Shown here: in pieces, positions 8,052 to 17,826 of the stretch | Position numbering within the stretch: position 1 is the first letter of the stretch | Layout of the letters: each line of letters begins with the position of its first letter | Source of the DNA: Microcaldota archaeon | GTDB lineage: Archaea > Micrarchaeota > Micrarchaeia > Norongarragalinales > UBA8480 | Reading direction: 5' to 3' | Length of the DNA stretch: 51,663 nucleotides | NCBI GenBank assembly: GCA_023247085.1 | Contig: JAHFHC010000005.1 | Coordinates: forward strand, 1-51,663 | Notes under the pieces: model-generated | Told to the model about the DNA's origin: nothing | Databases searched by the model: none | The model's input: only the letters and a program-made list of their open reading frames with translations | Made by a program: the position numbers and the translations under genes

Positions 8052-11000
8052 TTAAGCTTTAGTGTACTTGCAATAAACCTTGCGCATGGAAGACAAAGCA
8101 TCTAAGCCGTATAAGATATAAGCAATATGCCCACTAGATATAGAATCAACCACTATAGCACCAGTGTTATCACCACGCACTACCCCCAATAAGCTAGAAC
8201 CGAGAGTTAGCGCACTTAAGCCATTTTGAAACTGCTTTCCAGTGCAAGAAGGCACTGCAGTATTTAATATCGGATTACAAACGCGACCACGGGAATTGTC
8301 CACGGCAACGTACCTATAGGCTTCGGGAGGTATATCCTGCGCTTCAAATATTTGGTTTATTGAAGAAGGTGCTATGGCGCCTATAGTGGTTAGTGCACCA
8401 GTTGCATCTGTCACCCCTATTGTTGAACCTGATTTAAATTTTCTGCCAATAGGCGTTGGCGTTAAAGTGTTTGTATACGTGAATTTTTGAGTGCTGGTAT
8501 CGTAATTAAAGACTGGCTCACCAGTAAGAACGCAACCATCTGGCGGTAATGTGTTTGGAACTACATTGAAATCACACGACACTTCTTTTACCTGGCCGGC
8601 ATATTTACCACTAATAGTAACGGAGTGCTGCTCTGTTGGAACTGCATTTTCCAGTTTAGCGTCTAAATTTATCGTGCTTTGTAAACCCGTCAAAGTAGAT
8701 TCGAAAAGCAGATTCCCAGTAGATAACACACGCGTTTGTTTGATTTCTAACGTATTCGAGTCAAAACCATAGCCAAAGGTATATTGTGCTTCAAGCGGGG
8801 TTTCACTTGGAACGTTTACAAGTGCAGTTGACGAACTAGAGTCACACACCGTAGTCCTATCAAGATTATTTATAACTTTAACCTTAAACGCAGTATCCCC
8901 AATTGCCTGTGATGGATTTGTGGGAGCGACGTTAAACGTAAAGGTTTTGTCATCCGCTGAACTCGTTCCTAGGACTCCATTGACCTCTGGAAGTTGTATG
9001 ACTATACCATAGTCAATGTTCGAAGCAAGTAAAGTGCAACTGCTTAGTTGTTCTGGAACCAAATATCCATAAGTAAAAGTATAGGGCGCATTAAAATGAC
9101 TATTTAGTGCTATAACCACTTCTTGATTAGTAATCGTTTTACAGCGTAGTTTAAGTGGAAGGCTAGTTGGCATATTTGCATCGTTTATTAAAGCGGATCG
9201 CGTAGTGGCTAATGAAACATCCCGAACCTTTGAAAGTTGCAATGCAATGCTTTGATCAAATTTAAATGCGAATTTGTAAGCTGGTTTCAAGTTTATTGTG
9301 CCAAGTACATCCCCTTGATCAGTGTGGGAAGTGATTTGAAATGATAACGTATTTTCATCAACTGTAAAAGGTGCATTTACAATCGGAGCATATGTAAACG
9401 AATGTTCATCTGCACCGGCTTTAGCTGGATCGTATTTGTATGCACTGACTTGTAGTTCACCTTGACCTATTTTTTGCAAGATTAAGCCATTTCCAGTTTT
9501 TGATAATTCAAAAATCTTCGTAAACGCGTCGCCTTTTTTCAATATTCCATTCATTGACTCAAACTGGCCACTACCTTTGTTTGGCGCAGCTAAAATGAAC
9601 GCATTAGCTTCAGACACGCTATCAGCAAGTGTTCCTGAAGGGGGATTACTTCCGGGAGGATATACCAGCCCACCTACACTACTGCCATGGGTACTATCAT
9701 AAGTTATGCCGACATCCTTCCCATTTATTTTGAAGGGGATTGTACCTGCCTTTGTTACAAAATTGATAAATGATGTTGGCTCATACGTGAAATAGTAGGG
9801 CGTCTTGTCCTGTGCAGCGTGAGCGCAGCGTAGTAGTGCTGAGGTTGGGTTGGCAATTAAAGCGCAGCCGTTTGCAGAAGTCTCAAATACGTTTTTCAAA
9901 GTTGTTGGGATGTAGCTTTCGTCAGCGTAGTAGCGGAGTAAATCGCGTGCAATTTCAGTTAACGATACGACACCGTCGTTAACTTTAAGATTGCTTGATG
10001 GAAAGTCTTGGTATCTTCCATCTACAACTGCTACTTTTAGTTCTTTTCCTTCTAGTTGAACTGCTACGCAAGCATTACCCGCGTCACATGTTCCACCGGT
10101 TAAACCAGTGATTGTAAGTGTGTTGGCTGTGCTTTCTTGGAATAGCGCAGTGTGAGCGAATTGATTGGGTTGGCAGTTGTTTTCTGTGAAGGGGTCTAGC
10201 ATTATGTTGCCGCTTAAATCGCGCGTGTACTTGCAGTCGATTACTTGTACGGCATATCTTTTAATGTCACTTGCTGGGATTTTGAGTTCTTCAACTCCGG
10301 TTGAAGCTGCGCCAACTGGGTAAAATGCTCTGCCAAGTATTGGAAGGCCACTTATTATTGGCGAAGTGATTCCGTTCGTAATTCCACCTTGTGTGCGGAA
10401 TTCATATTCGGGTGGAACAGCTGCTGCAAAGTCTTCTCCGGAGTAATCCGCTGGCCAAACTGGTTTATTGTCACTACCACCTTTAGCTGGCACGGCTTGG
10501 AATACAAGCGTGCGACTAAACGGTGCTTTTTCGTTTGTTTGTTTTTTATCGAAGTCGGCTTGGTCATTTCTGATTTCTTCGCATGAGTCGAATAAGCCAA
10601 GTGGGTCAACTGGTCGAGTGGAAACCGGACAATTGTTTGTATCGAATTTATTTGTTCCAGGTTTTTCTCTTGCTGTGTTTACAATTGCGCGCATTACTGG
10701 GTACTTGTTTAGTGTTAGTAGTGTTGGTTGGTATCGGTCGAATTCAACACTGGTTGCTAGACTTGTCCGATCTCCAGCTACTTTCACGTAGGGGAATCCT
10801 TGACTGACTTTGTTTACTTTATTTCCTTCGTTGGTTCTGGTTTCGCCTGTTACCCAGTCGTATAGTGCTTCTGGTAAGCGTAGGCCGGCAAATGGAACTA
10901 CAGCTAGTCCGCTGCTTATTGCTGAGATTGCTCTTGAGAAGTCGTATCCTGCTGGTTTTACTTCGAATATGGTTATTCCTTCGGTGCGGGTTTTGTCTCC

Positions 11001-14000
11001 TTGGCTGCCGATTAGTTTAGCGGGGTCAACTGTGAATTGGTAGATGTTGAATCCGCCGGTTGTAACTCCTTCTGCTACTGATGCAGTTGCAGTTGCTGGG
11101 TCAGCTTGAATGCGTTTTGTTACGAAGTTTATCACTGGCGTTGGCATGGATACTATTGGGATTTCTTTTGCTACGCTTTTGATTTTAGTTTGTTTTAAGT
11201 TGCCTGCTATTCTGGCTGCAATTCGGTCGCGGCAAACGCGGTTGCCGGGTTGTAAGCAAGTGCGTAGTGCTTGCAAGTTTTGTCCTGCTTCGGTTTCTTG
11301 GCAAATGATGTCTTTGACAACTGTTTGTGATTGGCCTAGCACTCCATCTAGTGTAACTCCGGATGCAAATGATTCGCCTTCTTCAACTTCTTCTTCCTCT
11401 GGATCCAAGTAATTTTGTCCACCGCAAAAAGTGGCTAGTGTCTTGCACATTTGGTATTGTGCTTCTTGTGCCAACATTTCTGCCATTGCTTCTTGAATGC
11501 ATCCGGCAAGTGCATCTTGCATGTTGTCCATTGTGCTGTCGAGGTTAAATGTTTCAACGAATTGGTATTGTTCTTTTAGTGCAGCTTCAACTTTTGCTTG
11601 GGCTAAGTCAACTGCAGTTGACTCCATTAAAGGAGTACAGTAGTTTGTTCCACTGCATACGAACGGCTTGTCATCGTCTTTTTCGTTACGTGGCGCAGTT
11701 TCAAACTTGTAGTTGCCAATTACGTCTCCAAGTGTTGCTCCAATTGTGCCCGTATCTTCTGCTTTGGCGTTAAATGGTCTTAATTGGTCAGCGGTTCCGC
11801 CGGTTTGTTTGCATCCGCCGGTTTCGGAACATAAGTAGAATCCATCTTTAAACTTTGAAATTGAATTAAGTGCACTTTGGTCAGTGTCTCCTTCGTTTCC
11901 ATCTAGTACGCCAATTGAATTTGGTTTTACGCGGGCGATGTATTTTTCGCCACCAGCTCCACTGGTTACGGCGCTAAGTAACCCCACTGATTCGGGTAAG
12001 TTGTTGACAAGGAAGCCTGGTTCGCGTGGGTCTTGTTTTGCAACGTCGCTAGTGCGGTAGAATAGTTTGTTTTCGCCGACAGTTGTTGGTATTGTTGTGA
12101 ATAGATACCGGCCATCTAGTAATTGTTCGGGTTTAATGTTGAGTTTGATTTTGTAGCGTGAGTTGAGGTTAGCGTTGCTTTGTAATTCAAACACGGCATA
12201 TGCGTCATTGACAAATGTTTCTTTTGCTGGGTTCCATACTTTTGCTTCGAAATCGACTTTGCCAGCTGTACCAGCACCACTTTTTGGCCTTAGTTTAACG
12301 CATTTTCCATCTACGTTGAATTTAATTGCAAATGAAGCGAACTTGGGGCCCGAAGTTAATCCAGTTGCTGAAATAGCGGATATAACTGGCGCTAGTAAAG
12401 CTCTGCTAGTTGTGATTTTGTTTAGTTCTTCGTACGAGAAGCAACTTGGGTCAATTTGGCTTTCAGCTGGCAATATTTTAATCGCGTAGTTTGGCTCACC
12501 GCTATCGTCGTAAATAGCAAACCCGAAACCGTTGCGTGGAACAAGTGGAGTGATTTTAATTGTACACTCTGCGCCGCCGTTTCCATTATTGCACTCGACT
12601 TTTGAAGTCTTGTCACTATCTTGTGCAACGCTTACTGAATTGCCAAATACGGTGAACTTGGTTTTAACTGCTTGTGCGATTTTAGCTGCGTGTTGTTTGC
12701 CGCCGTCGAATAAGCCAGAGTCTGCAACTGCGTTTCTAGCCATGCAGCGCGTGATGAGGCCAGTGTAATAAAGCGCACCTTTCTTTGGACACATGCTTTT
12801 GATTTTAATTGTCCCTTGGTTGACGTTTTCTAAAGTGCACTTGTATAATCCGGGCTTGTCAAACAAATGAGTGACTGATTGTCCTGGTGATAAACTGGTT
12901 ACTTGTACAACTGCATTGCCGCTTCGGTCAGTGCAAACGAATGAATGTGGAATTTGATCTTGGTTTACCCATGCTATTGTCCAATTGCGTTGGAAGTTTT
13001 GCCTGCTGATGTCAAACATTGCACCATTGCCGTATTGATCCGGTGCGCCGAATCGGCCATATTGCCCACCTGCGCCGTATAATTGACCATTGTTATTGTA
13101 AGGCGATTGCATACCTGCCAATGCATCGCGTGGCACTCCAACTGCACCTTGGAAACGTGGGTCAACGAACTCTGGCCTTGGCTGGCCAGTTAATGGGTCA
13201 ACTACCCCCATGCGTTGGTAAGCGGATAAGTAGCCGCCAGCTGGTGGTGAATTATAAGAAGCGGCATCTGCATACCGCGGGTCCCATAAGTTTTGTGGCT
13301 GGTAAGAGCCATAGAACATTTGTGAAAACGTGTCAACTAATAAGCGAGGGGGTTGAAACACGTTGTTGTTAATGTAAACTACTCCATCGGCATTTGTTGC
13401 ATTAACTGAACCAAAAACAGTGCAAGTGTTTTCAATTTGAATTGCGTCATCTAGACTCCTGCTGCCTGTGCGTGGGTCAGTTGAGCTGATTTCAACTTGG
13501 CAAGAAGAGTTTGAATTAGGTGCTAGTGTAAGCAAGCGAGTTCTACCTGGTTTAAAGTTCGGGATACGGAAGCGCGTTGAGCCATCTGCACCGCCATTTG
13601 CCCTAACTTGATTTACGCCCGCGCCTGTAATTGAAACACAAGCTGGGTCAACAAAAACATCAGCGTTTAATTCAACATCTAAAGTGTTTGTTACACGCAG
13701 TGTTGTTGAATTACACGACATTGAAATAAAATCAGGTTGGTCAAAATCAAAGAAATTCGATACTTTGCTAGTAAGTGAAGCTTCAGTTGGGGCAAACCTA
13801 TCGCGTGAAACTTTTACAGTAAACAACCCCGGAGTAATTGGCCTAATGCGGCGAATTACATACTGTCCGTTTTCTCCATTGTTAGGCGAATTATCTCCAG
13901 CGATTTGCGCTGGCACATCGCCATCAAAAGGCGAACCTTGTTCTTCTTCAAATGCAATTGTTGCATCAGTAACCGGCAGTCCAGTTGAAGTTTTTACAGT

Positions 14001-16907
14001 TAATTTAAGATCCTTATTTTTACCCACTTCGAATTCAGAAGGAGTTATTTGTGTGATTGCCAATGCACCAGTACCTTGCACAACTGCGAATGCGCGCGAA
14101 TGAGTTATTATTGCACCCCTACTGTCGCCAAATTCAACGTCAAAAGGCACATTGTCAACTGGAATTTGACCAACTAAATCAACTGTGCCAGTGTAAAGGT
14201 CTTTTGCTTCGCCAAATAGCACTCGGATGCTTTTACCATCTTCTCCAACTGAAGATGTGCCACTACCAATGAAGTCAGTGAACTTAACTAACCCACCGCG
14301 AGTTGAAACTTTTACATACGCGCTTGACCCTTCAACTGCGCCAAAACTACGTATTTCAAAATTAAGCGAAAAAGGCTGGTTAACTGTAGCAATGAAAGGC
14401 GAGCCAACGGGTATTGGGTTTAGCGGCGAAGAAAATGAAACAGTTGCACAAGCTGAACCATCGTCATTGCACACATTACTGCCTTCAACTAGTGTGAATT
14501 GCTTGTCAATTGTAGTAGCATAGCACTCGTCTTTTGAGGGAGTCCTGCGTTCAAGTTTTAATTCCCCGTCTTCTGGAGCGCGGCTAAATTTACCGTTTTG
14601 AACTGCAAATGCACGGTAGTGTAAGCTTAACTTGTCGCGAGTTGGGTCAGCTGTTGGCTTTACGAAAACGCGCGCAGTTAATTCAACTACCCCGCTTACG
14701 CTATTGTAATCAACTTCAGCCCATTTTTTGCCTTCGTTGTTCACGTCATTGTTAAGCAAATCAGAAGAACAGTCGCTTCCAGGCGAGTAAGTTGTTGAGT
14801 GCATTGCAACTGGTTCAGCTAGTGTTGAAGGCGAGTAAGAGAATTTTTTAATTACAATTGGATCTGAGACAATTGTCGCTTGGTCGCCTACGCGCAAGTA
14901 TACTCCTTGGCGTGAAGATGAATTGGCAAAACTTGCAACAATGCGCGCAGTGTAAATTCTTCCTTTTTCAATTGCAGGCGCATTGATTATCTCTTTTCCT
15001 TTATCATCAGTGAGTGAAATTAAATTAACTGTTGTTTGATTGGAAAACGCGTAGGATAACATTGGCACATTCGCTTGCTTGGTTTGTCCGGGCGCAACTG
15101 AATATTTAGCTGATTGAAATGCCTCGTAGCCAGTTGCTTCTGCAATTAAGTAAATGTCTCGGTTAGCCCATACGCCATTGAGGAAACATGTACCGTCAGA
15201 TACTGACGTACAGTTAGCAACTGAATATCCATTTGGCGAATCAGCGTATGCAGTAACTAGTACTCCTGATACGGGGGTTAAGTCAATTAAGTCTTGTACG
15301 TGGAGGAGCATTGCCCCAACTGAACGCGATAATGCAAATGAAACTTTGCGGTTGCCACTTTCTGCGAATGGCACTTGAAACACGTCGCTTTGTCCAGTTG
15401 AACTATCTAGTGAAGCGAATAAACGTAGTAAAGTATCAGCTGGGATTCCAGTGAATGTAGCGGTTCCACTTGGACCAGTTAGTTTTTGTACTCCATAGAA
15501 CCTGCCGCTTCCGTCAGCTAATTCTACTTTTGCTCCACTAGCCGGTTGTAAATCAGCAGTCACTACTTCAGCATCAAATTCAACATTATTTCCGGCTGCA
15601 AGTGGCAATAAAGTAAGCGAAGTTTCACCAGCGGAAATGGCGGAAATAAGCGGAAGAAACCCTTCTGCATTTACAGCGACGTAAGTATCTGCTAATGCGA
15701 TGGTTGTTGATAATGTAAATTGTGTTCTTCCGTTTTCGTCAGTCTTATCAGTTGCGATTAATTGGTTTGAAAGAGTTGAAAATAAAAGTACATTTGCAGA
15801 AGAAATTGGATTGCGGTCATCACCTTTTACAGTTATTGAAACCAATTGAGATGTAGCTGCAGTTGCAGGAACTACTTGCACAGAGAACTCCAAGTCCTCG
15901 TCAGCAGTAATTTCACGCACTGGAGTTTGCTGCACTACAAAACCATCAGTTGGCGATTTTACAATTGCGTATACGAATGTGCCGATCCTTGCAACTTGTG
16001 GAAATGAGACGACTCCGCTTTCGGAATTATCAGCACCAAGGGGCGCAGTGGAATTTTCTGCAAATAATTCAACATTAACACTGACGGGTTGGCCAGTTGA
16101 GTCAGTAACGCGCACAATTACGTTGCCGCGAGTTGGCTCTGACTCATTTGCACTTGCCGTTTGTGGAATAAGTTGTACAGTTAACCTGCCATCTTTTGCG
16201 TTTAGTGTACGTTGCGTTGGGTCAAAATTATCCGCTTGAATGTTAAGCAACAAAATTGTGTCAAGTGAATCTAGTTTAAGCACAGCTGTGCCATCTGGTT
16301 GAGTTACAACTGTTCCGCTTACGCCAGTTGACATTGACTGATAGTTTATAGTTGCATCGCGTATCGGCGCGTGTGTTGTTGCATCAACTGCAGTTACTAG
16401 GAAGTCAAGTAATAGTGGAGGTGCAGATGAGCCAAGCCGCACGTCGAAGGAATTCGCACCACCCGTAAGTGAAATTGAACGTTCGTAAAGTGGAAAGCCA
16501 GTTGCATTTACTCTTATAGCAGCAGGGTGATTAAGTGGAACGTTTTCAAAAAACACGGTGTTGTTCGCGGTTTGTTTAGTTGCAAATACATTACTGTCAA
16601 TTAATAGTGAGACAGTTGAATCGCCATTTGCACCAGTAACGTGAATTGTGACTGTTCCAGTATTAGTTGCCGCTAGCATAGAGGCACCGTATACAACTGC
16701 GCCAACTAGCACGAGTAAAAGTGCAATTGCAACGGGAAACGATGGAACCCCTTTGCTTTCAATTGGCTCAGCAAAATATTTGTATAAATCAATTCCCTTT
16801 TCGTGTAGTGAATCGAGTACAGCGTAGTACTTGTCTTCTAGCTTATAGTAAAATGACTTTGCTTTTGCGAGGAAAGAGGAATCCTCTTCTTCGTCGTAAT
16901 CCACCAT
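8052..16907 (-). CDS. Giant membrane-anchored surface protein B (2951 aa)
   Basis: A 2951-aa protein. Residues 1-55 are charged and probably cytoplasmic, ending in ESKGVPSFP; one membrane helix follows (56-79). The exterior begins with a chain of about ten Ig-like/carboxypeptidase-regulatory-like repeats, each with a D-x-x-G-x-A/T-F turn. A GYEAFQSAK block near residue 594 and a SPFDGDVP block near 990 are shared in position with the other giants. Residues about 1189-1302 are Gly/Tyr/Gln/Asn/Pro-rich. Residues about 1303-1370 resemble a cupredoxin fold. Residues about 1755-1900 are helical and Cys-rich with an acidic DPEEEEVEEGE stretch. The C-terminal third returns to beta-rich sequence and ends without a membrane anchor or sorting signal. 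Structural, adhesive or S-layer-like function is inferred; no peptidase or glycosidase motif was seen. Confidence 0.9.
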   Translation of the reverse strand: MVDYDEEEDSSFLAKAKSFYYKLEDKYYAVLDSLHEKGIDLYKYFAEPIESKGVPSFPVAIALLLVLVGAVVYGASMLAATNTGTVTIHVTGANGDSTVSLLIDSNVFATKQTANNTVFFENVPLNHPAAIRVNATGFPLYERSISLTGGANSFDVRLGSSAPPLLLDFLVTAVDATTHAPIRDATINYQSMSTGVSGTVVTQPDGTAVLKLDSLDTILLLNIQADNFDPTQRTLNAKDGRLTVQLIPQTASANESEPTRGNVIVRVTDSTGQPVSVNVELFAENSTAPLGADNSESGVVSFPQVARIGTFVYAIVKSPTDGFVVQQTPVREITADEDLEFSVQVVPATAATSQLVSITVKGDDRNPISSANVLLFSTLSNQLIATDKTDENGRTQFTLSTTIALADTYVAVNAEGFLPLISAISAGETSLTLLPLAAGNNVEFDAEVVTADLQPASGAKVELADGSGRFYGVQKLTGPSGTATFTGIPADTLLRLFASLDSSTGQSDVFQVPFAESGNRKVSFALSRSVGAMLLHVQDLIDLTPVSGVLVTAYADSPNGYSVANCTSVSDGTCFLNGVWANRDIYLIAEATGYEAFQSAKYSVAPGQTKQANVPMLSYAFSNQTTVNLISLTDDKGKEIINAPAIEKGRIYTARIVASFANSSSRQGVYLRVGDQATIVSDPIVIKKFSYSPSTLAEPVAMHSTTYSPGSDCSSDLLNNDVNNEGKKWAEVDYNSVSGVVELTARVFVKPTADPTRDKLSLHYRAFAVQNGKFSRAPEDGELKLERRTPSKDECYATTIDKQFTLVEGSNVCNDDGSACATVSFSSPLNPIPVGSPFIATVNQPFSLNFEIRSFGAVEGSSAYVKVSTRGGLVKFTDFIGSGTSSVGEDGKSIRVLFGEAKDLYTGTVDLVGQIPVDNVPFDVEFGDSRGAIITHSRAFAVVQGTGALAITQITPSEFEVGKNKDLKLTVKTSTGLPVTDATIAFEEEQGSPFDGDVPAQIAGDNSPNNGENGQYVIRRIRPITPGLFTVKVSRDRFAPTEASLTSKVSNFFDFDQPDFISMSCNSTTLRVTNTLDVELNADVFVDPACVSITGAGVNQVRANGGADGSTRFRIPNFKPGRTRLLTLAPNSNSSCQVEISSTDPRTGSRSLDDAIQIENTCTVFGSVNATNADGVVYINNNVFQPPRLLVDTFSQMFYGSYQPQNLWDPRYADAASYNSPPAGGYLSAYQRMGVVDPLTGQPRPEFVDPRFQGAVGVPRDALAGMQSPYNNNGQLYGAGGQYGRFGAPDQYGNGAMFDISRQNFQRNWTIAWVNQDQIPHSFVCTDRSGNAVVQVTSLSPGQSVTHLFDKPGLYKCTLENVNQGTIKIKSMCPKKGALYYTGLITRCMARNAVADSGLFDGGKQHAAKIAQAVKTKFTVFGNSVSVAQDSDKTSKVECNNGNGGAECTIKITPLVPRNGFGFAIYDDSGEPNYAIKILPAESQIDPSCFSYEELNKITTSRALLAPVISAISATGLTSGPKFASFAIKFNVDGKCVKLRPKSGAGTAGKVDFEAKVWNPAKETFVNDAYAVFELQSNANLNSRYKIKLNIKPEQLLDGRYLFTTIPTTVGENKLFYRTSDVAKQDPREPGFLVNNLPESVGLLSAVTSGAGGEKYIARVKPNSIGVLDGNEGDTDQSALNSISKFKDGFYLCSETGGCKQTGGTADQLRPFNAKAEDTGTIGATLGDVIGNYKFETAPRNEKDDDKPFVCSGTNYCTPLMESTAVDLAQAKVEAALKEQYQFVETFNLDSTMDNMQDALAGCIQEAMAEMLAQEAQYQMCKTLATFCGGQNYLDPEEEEVEEGESFASGVTLDGVLGQSQTVVKDIICQETEAGQNLQALRTCLQPGNRVCRDRIAARIAGNLKQTKIKSVAKEIPIVSMPTPVINFVTKRIQADPATATASVAEGVTTGGFNIYQFTVDPAKLIGSQGDKTRTEGITIFEVKPAGYDFSRAISAISSGLAVVPFAGLRLPEALYDWVTGETRTNEGNKVNKVSQGFPYVKVAGDRTSLATSVEFDRYQPTLLTLNKYPVMRAIVNTAREKPGTNKFDTNNCPVSTRPVDPLGLFDSCEEIRNDQADFDKKQTNEKAPFSRTLVFQAVPAKGGSDNKPVWPADYSGEDFAAAVPPEYEFRTQGGITNGITSPIISGLPILGRAFYPVGAASTGVEELKIPASDIKRYAVQVIDCKYTRDLSGNIMLDPFTENNCQPNQFAHTALFQESTANTLTITGLTGGTCDAGNACVAVQLEGKELKVAVVDGRYQDFPSSNLKVNDGVVSLTEIARDLLRYYADESYIPTTLKNVFETSANGCALIANPTSALLRCAHAAQDKTPYYFTYEPTSFINFVTKAGTIPFKINGKDVGITYDSTHGSSVGGLVYPPGSNPPSGTLADSVSEANAFILAAPNKGSGQFESMNGILKKGDAFTKIFELSKTGNGLILQKIGQGELQVSAYKYDPAKAGADEHSFTYAPIVNAPFTVDENTLSFQITSHTDQGDVLGTINLKPAYKFAFKFDQSIALQLSKVRDVSLATTRSALINDANMPTSLPLKLRCKTITNQEVVIALNSHFNAPYTFTYGYLVPEQLSSCTLLASNIDYGIVIQLPEVNGVLGTSSADDKTFTFNVAPTNPSQAIGDTAFKVKVINNLDRTTVCDSSSSTALVNVPSETPLEAQYTFGYGFDSNTLEIKQTRVLSTGNLLFESTLTGLQSTINLDAKLENAVPTEQHSVTISGKYAGQVKEVSCDFNVVPNTLPPDGCVLTGEPVFNYDTSTQKFTYTNTLTPTPIGRKFKSGSTIGVTDATGALTTIGAIAPSSINQIFEAQDIPPEAYRYVAVDNSRGRVCNPILNTAVPSCTGKQFQNGLSALTLGSSLLGVVRGDNTGAIVVDSISSGHIAYILYGLDALSSMRKVYCKYTKA

Positions 16908-16950
16908 ATTTTTCCCACTTCGAAGTCTTGAAAAAAATAGGGTTACTAAC

Positions 16951-16960
16951 TATTTAAATG
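16951..16960 (-). promoter_or_regulatory. Candidate TATA box for giant B
   Basis: Minus-strand CATTTAAATA is 44-53 nt upstream of the ATG, implying a leader of about 15-25 nt. It is the best AT-box in the gap. Confidence 0.4.
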
Positions 16961-17141
16961 CCATGGCACGCTCGGAACAAATAATTGCTAAGCAAAAGCT
17001 TTTTCTTTTAAAGTGGCAAAGCATTGCAAAACAAAACGGAAAAAACCCAAGGCGTGTTTTCTCTATTCGTTCATTTTTTTCACAGTTCGCATTAAAAAGT
17101 CCATTACATTTGCTTAATCTTCGTTAAGAATAGTGCAAACA

Positions 17142-17150
17142 GTTAAATAG
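17142..17150 (+). promoter_or_regulatory. Candidate TATA box of the wHTH/RelE operon
   Basis: GTTAAATAG lies 36-44 nt upstream of the ATG at 17186. The predicted transcription start would fall inside the 20-bp palindrome at 17166-17185. Confidence 0.4.
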
Positions 17151-17165
17151 TATATTCATCACTTT

Positions 17166-17185
17166 TTGTTATTATTTAGTAACAA
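17166..17185. repeat. 20-bp palindrome abutting the wHTH start codon
   Basis: TTGTTATTATTTAGTAACAA matches its own reverse complement except at two complementary position pairs, and ends one base before the ATG. Its site and symmetry fit a repressor operator for the winged-helix gene that follows. Confidence 0.6.
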
Positions 17186-17470
17186 ATGGTGATTTATACG
17201 TATAATCGGACAATTGAAGTTAAAACTGCACCCACATTGAATACAGTGATTATGGTTGAAGATACCTTGAAAAAAATGAAAAAAAGCATTGTGACAATCG
17301 CCGAGCTGAAAAAAAAACTCCCACGACAGGTTAACCACAACACACTAATGACAATATTAGAATATCTAGAGGAAAGTAACAAGATTGCAGTTTCGCTGCG
17401 TGGCATTTTATGGATCCATAATGCGAACCCTAACTTGAGGCACGCAGTTAGCCGGGGTTTGGAAATATGA
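17186..17470 (+). CDS. Small winged-helix protein, putative antitoxin
   Basis: A 94-aa basic protein whose core (about residues 23-85) reads as a winged helix-turn-helix. Helices are IVTIAELKKKLPRQVN and NTLMTILEYLEESNKI, followed by the wing VSLRGILWI. An ATG at residue 23 is an alternative start, but the palindrome lies directly before the first ATG, which is preferred. The stop overlaps the next gene's ATG by 4 nt, the usual arrangement of antitoxin and toxin genes. Partnering with the RelE-like protein is inferred from this coupling. DNA binding to the adjacent palindrome is a prediction. Confidence 0.7.
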   Translation: MVIYTYNRTIEVKTAPTLNTVIMVEDTLKKMKKSIVTIAELKKKLPRQVNHNTLMTILEYLEESNKIAVSLRGILWIHNANPNLRHAVSRGLEI

Positions 17471-17826
17471 ATGACAAGACAGTGCGCGTAATTTTATCAC
17501 CAGAAGCGGAAGAGGCGTACCATACTTTGAATAGCCGCGCAGCAGACTCTAAACTTGACCGCAGCATCTTAAAAGCGATCAACAAAAAAACTGAACTCAT
17601 AAAAGCAAACATCTACTACGGCGATCCAATTTCAAAAGACAAAATCCCTACCGAATATGTCTCAAAGTACGGAATAACTAATTTATTTCGAGTTGAATTG
17701 CCTCAATTTTGGCGAATGCTATACTCTTTAATTGATGGCGAATCCAAAGTTGAAATAATTGCATTTGTACTAGACGTAAGCGATCATAGCAAGTACAATA
17801 AAATTTTTGGATACAGAAAAAAATGA
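17467..17826 (+). CDS. RelE-fold toxin-like protein (archaeal type)
   Basis: A 119-aa protein matching the archaeal RelE/ParE-superfamily pattern. It has an N-terminal strand VRVILSPEAEEAY, a helical stretch with KANIYYGDPI, then YGITNLFRVELPQFWRMLYS, VEIIAFVLDVSDH and a final YNKIFGYR. Relatives in DPANN archaea and Thermococcales show the same YxKxYGxxNL(W/F)RxxLPxxWR(ML)LY and DHxxYxKxFGY motifs. RelE-fold toxins cleave mRNA on the ribosome; whether this group does is unproven. It overlaps the winged-helix gene upstream and the YdjM-like gene downstream, each by ATGA, so all three are probably translated together. Confidence 0.75.
   Translation: MNDKTVRVILSPEAEEAYHTLNSRAADSKLDRSILKAINKKTELIKANIYYGDPISKDKIPTEYVSKYGITNLFRVELPQFWRMLYSLIDGESKVEIIAFVLDVSDHSKYNKIFGYRKK

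Noticed and set aside
10355-14523. Many open frames of 60-140 codons opposite or overlapping giant B
   Set aside because: They lie in other frames of a 2951-codon gene whose own frame is uninterrupted. They lack spaced promoters and show repetitive, unlike-protein composition. Taken as shadows.
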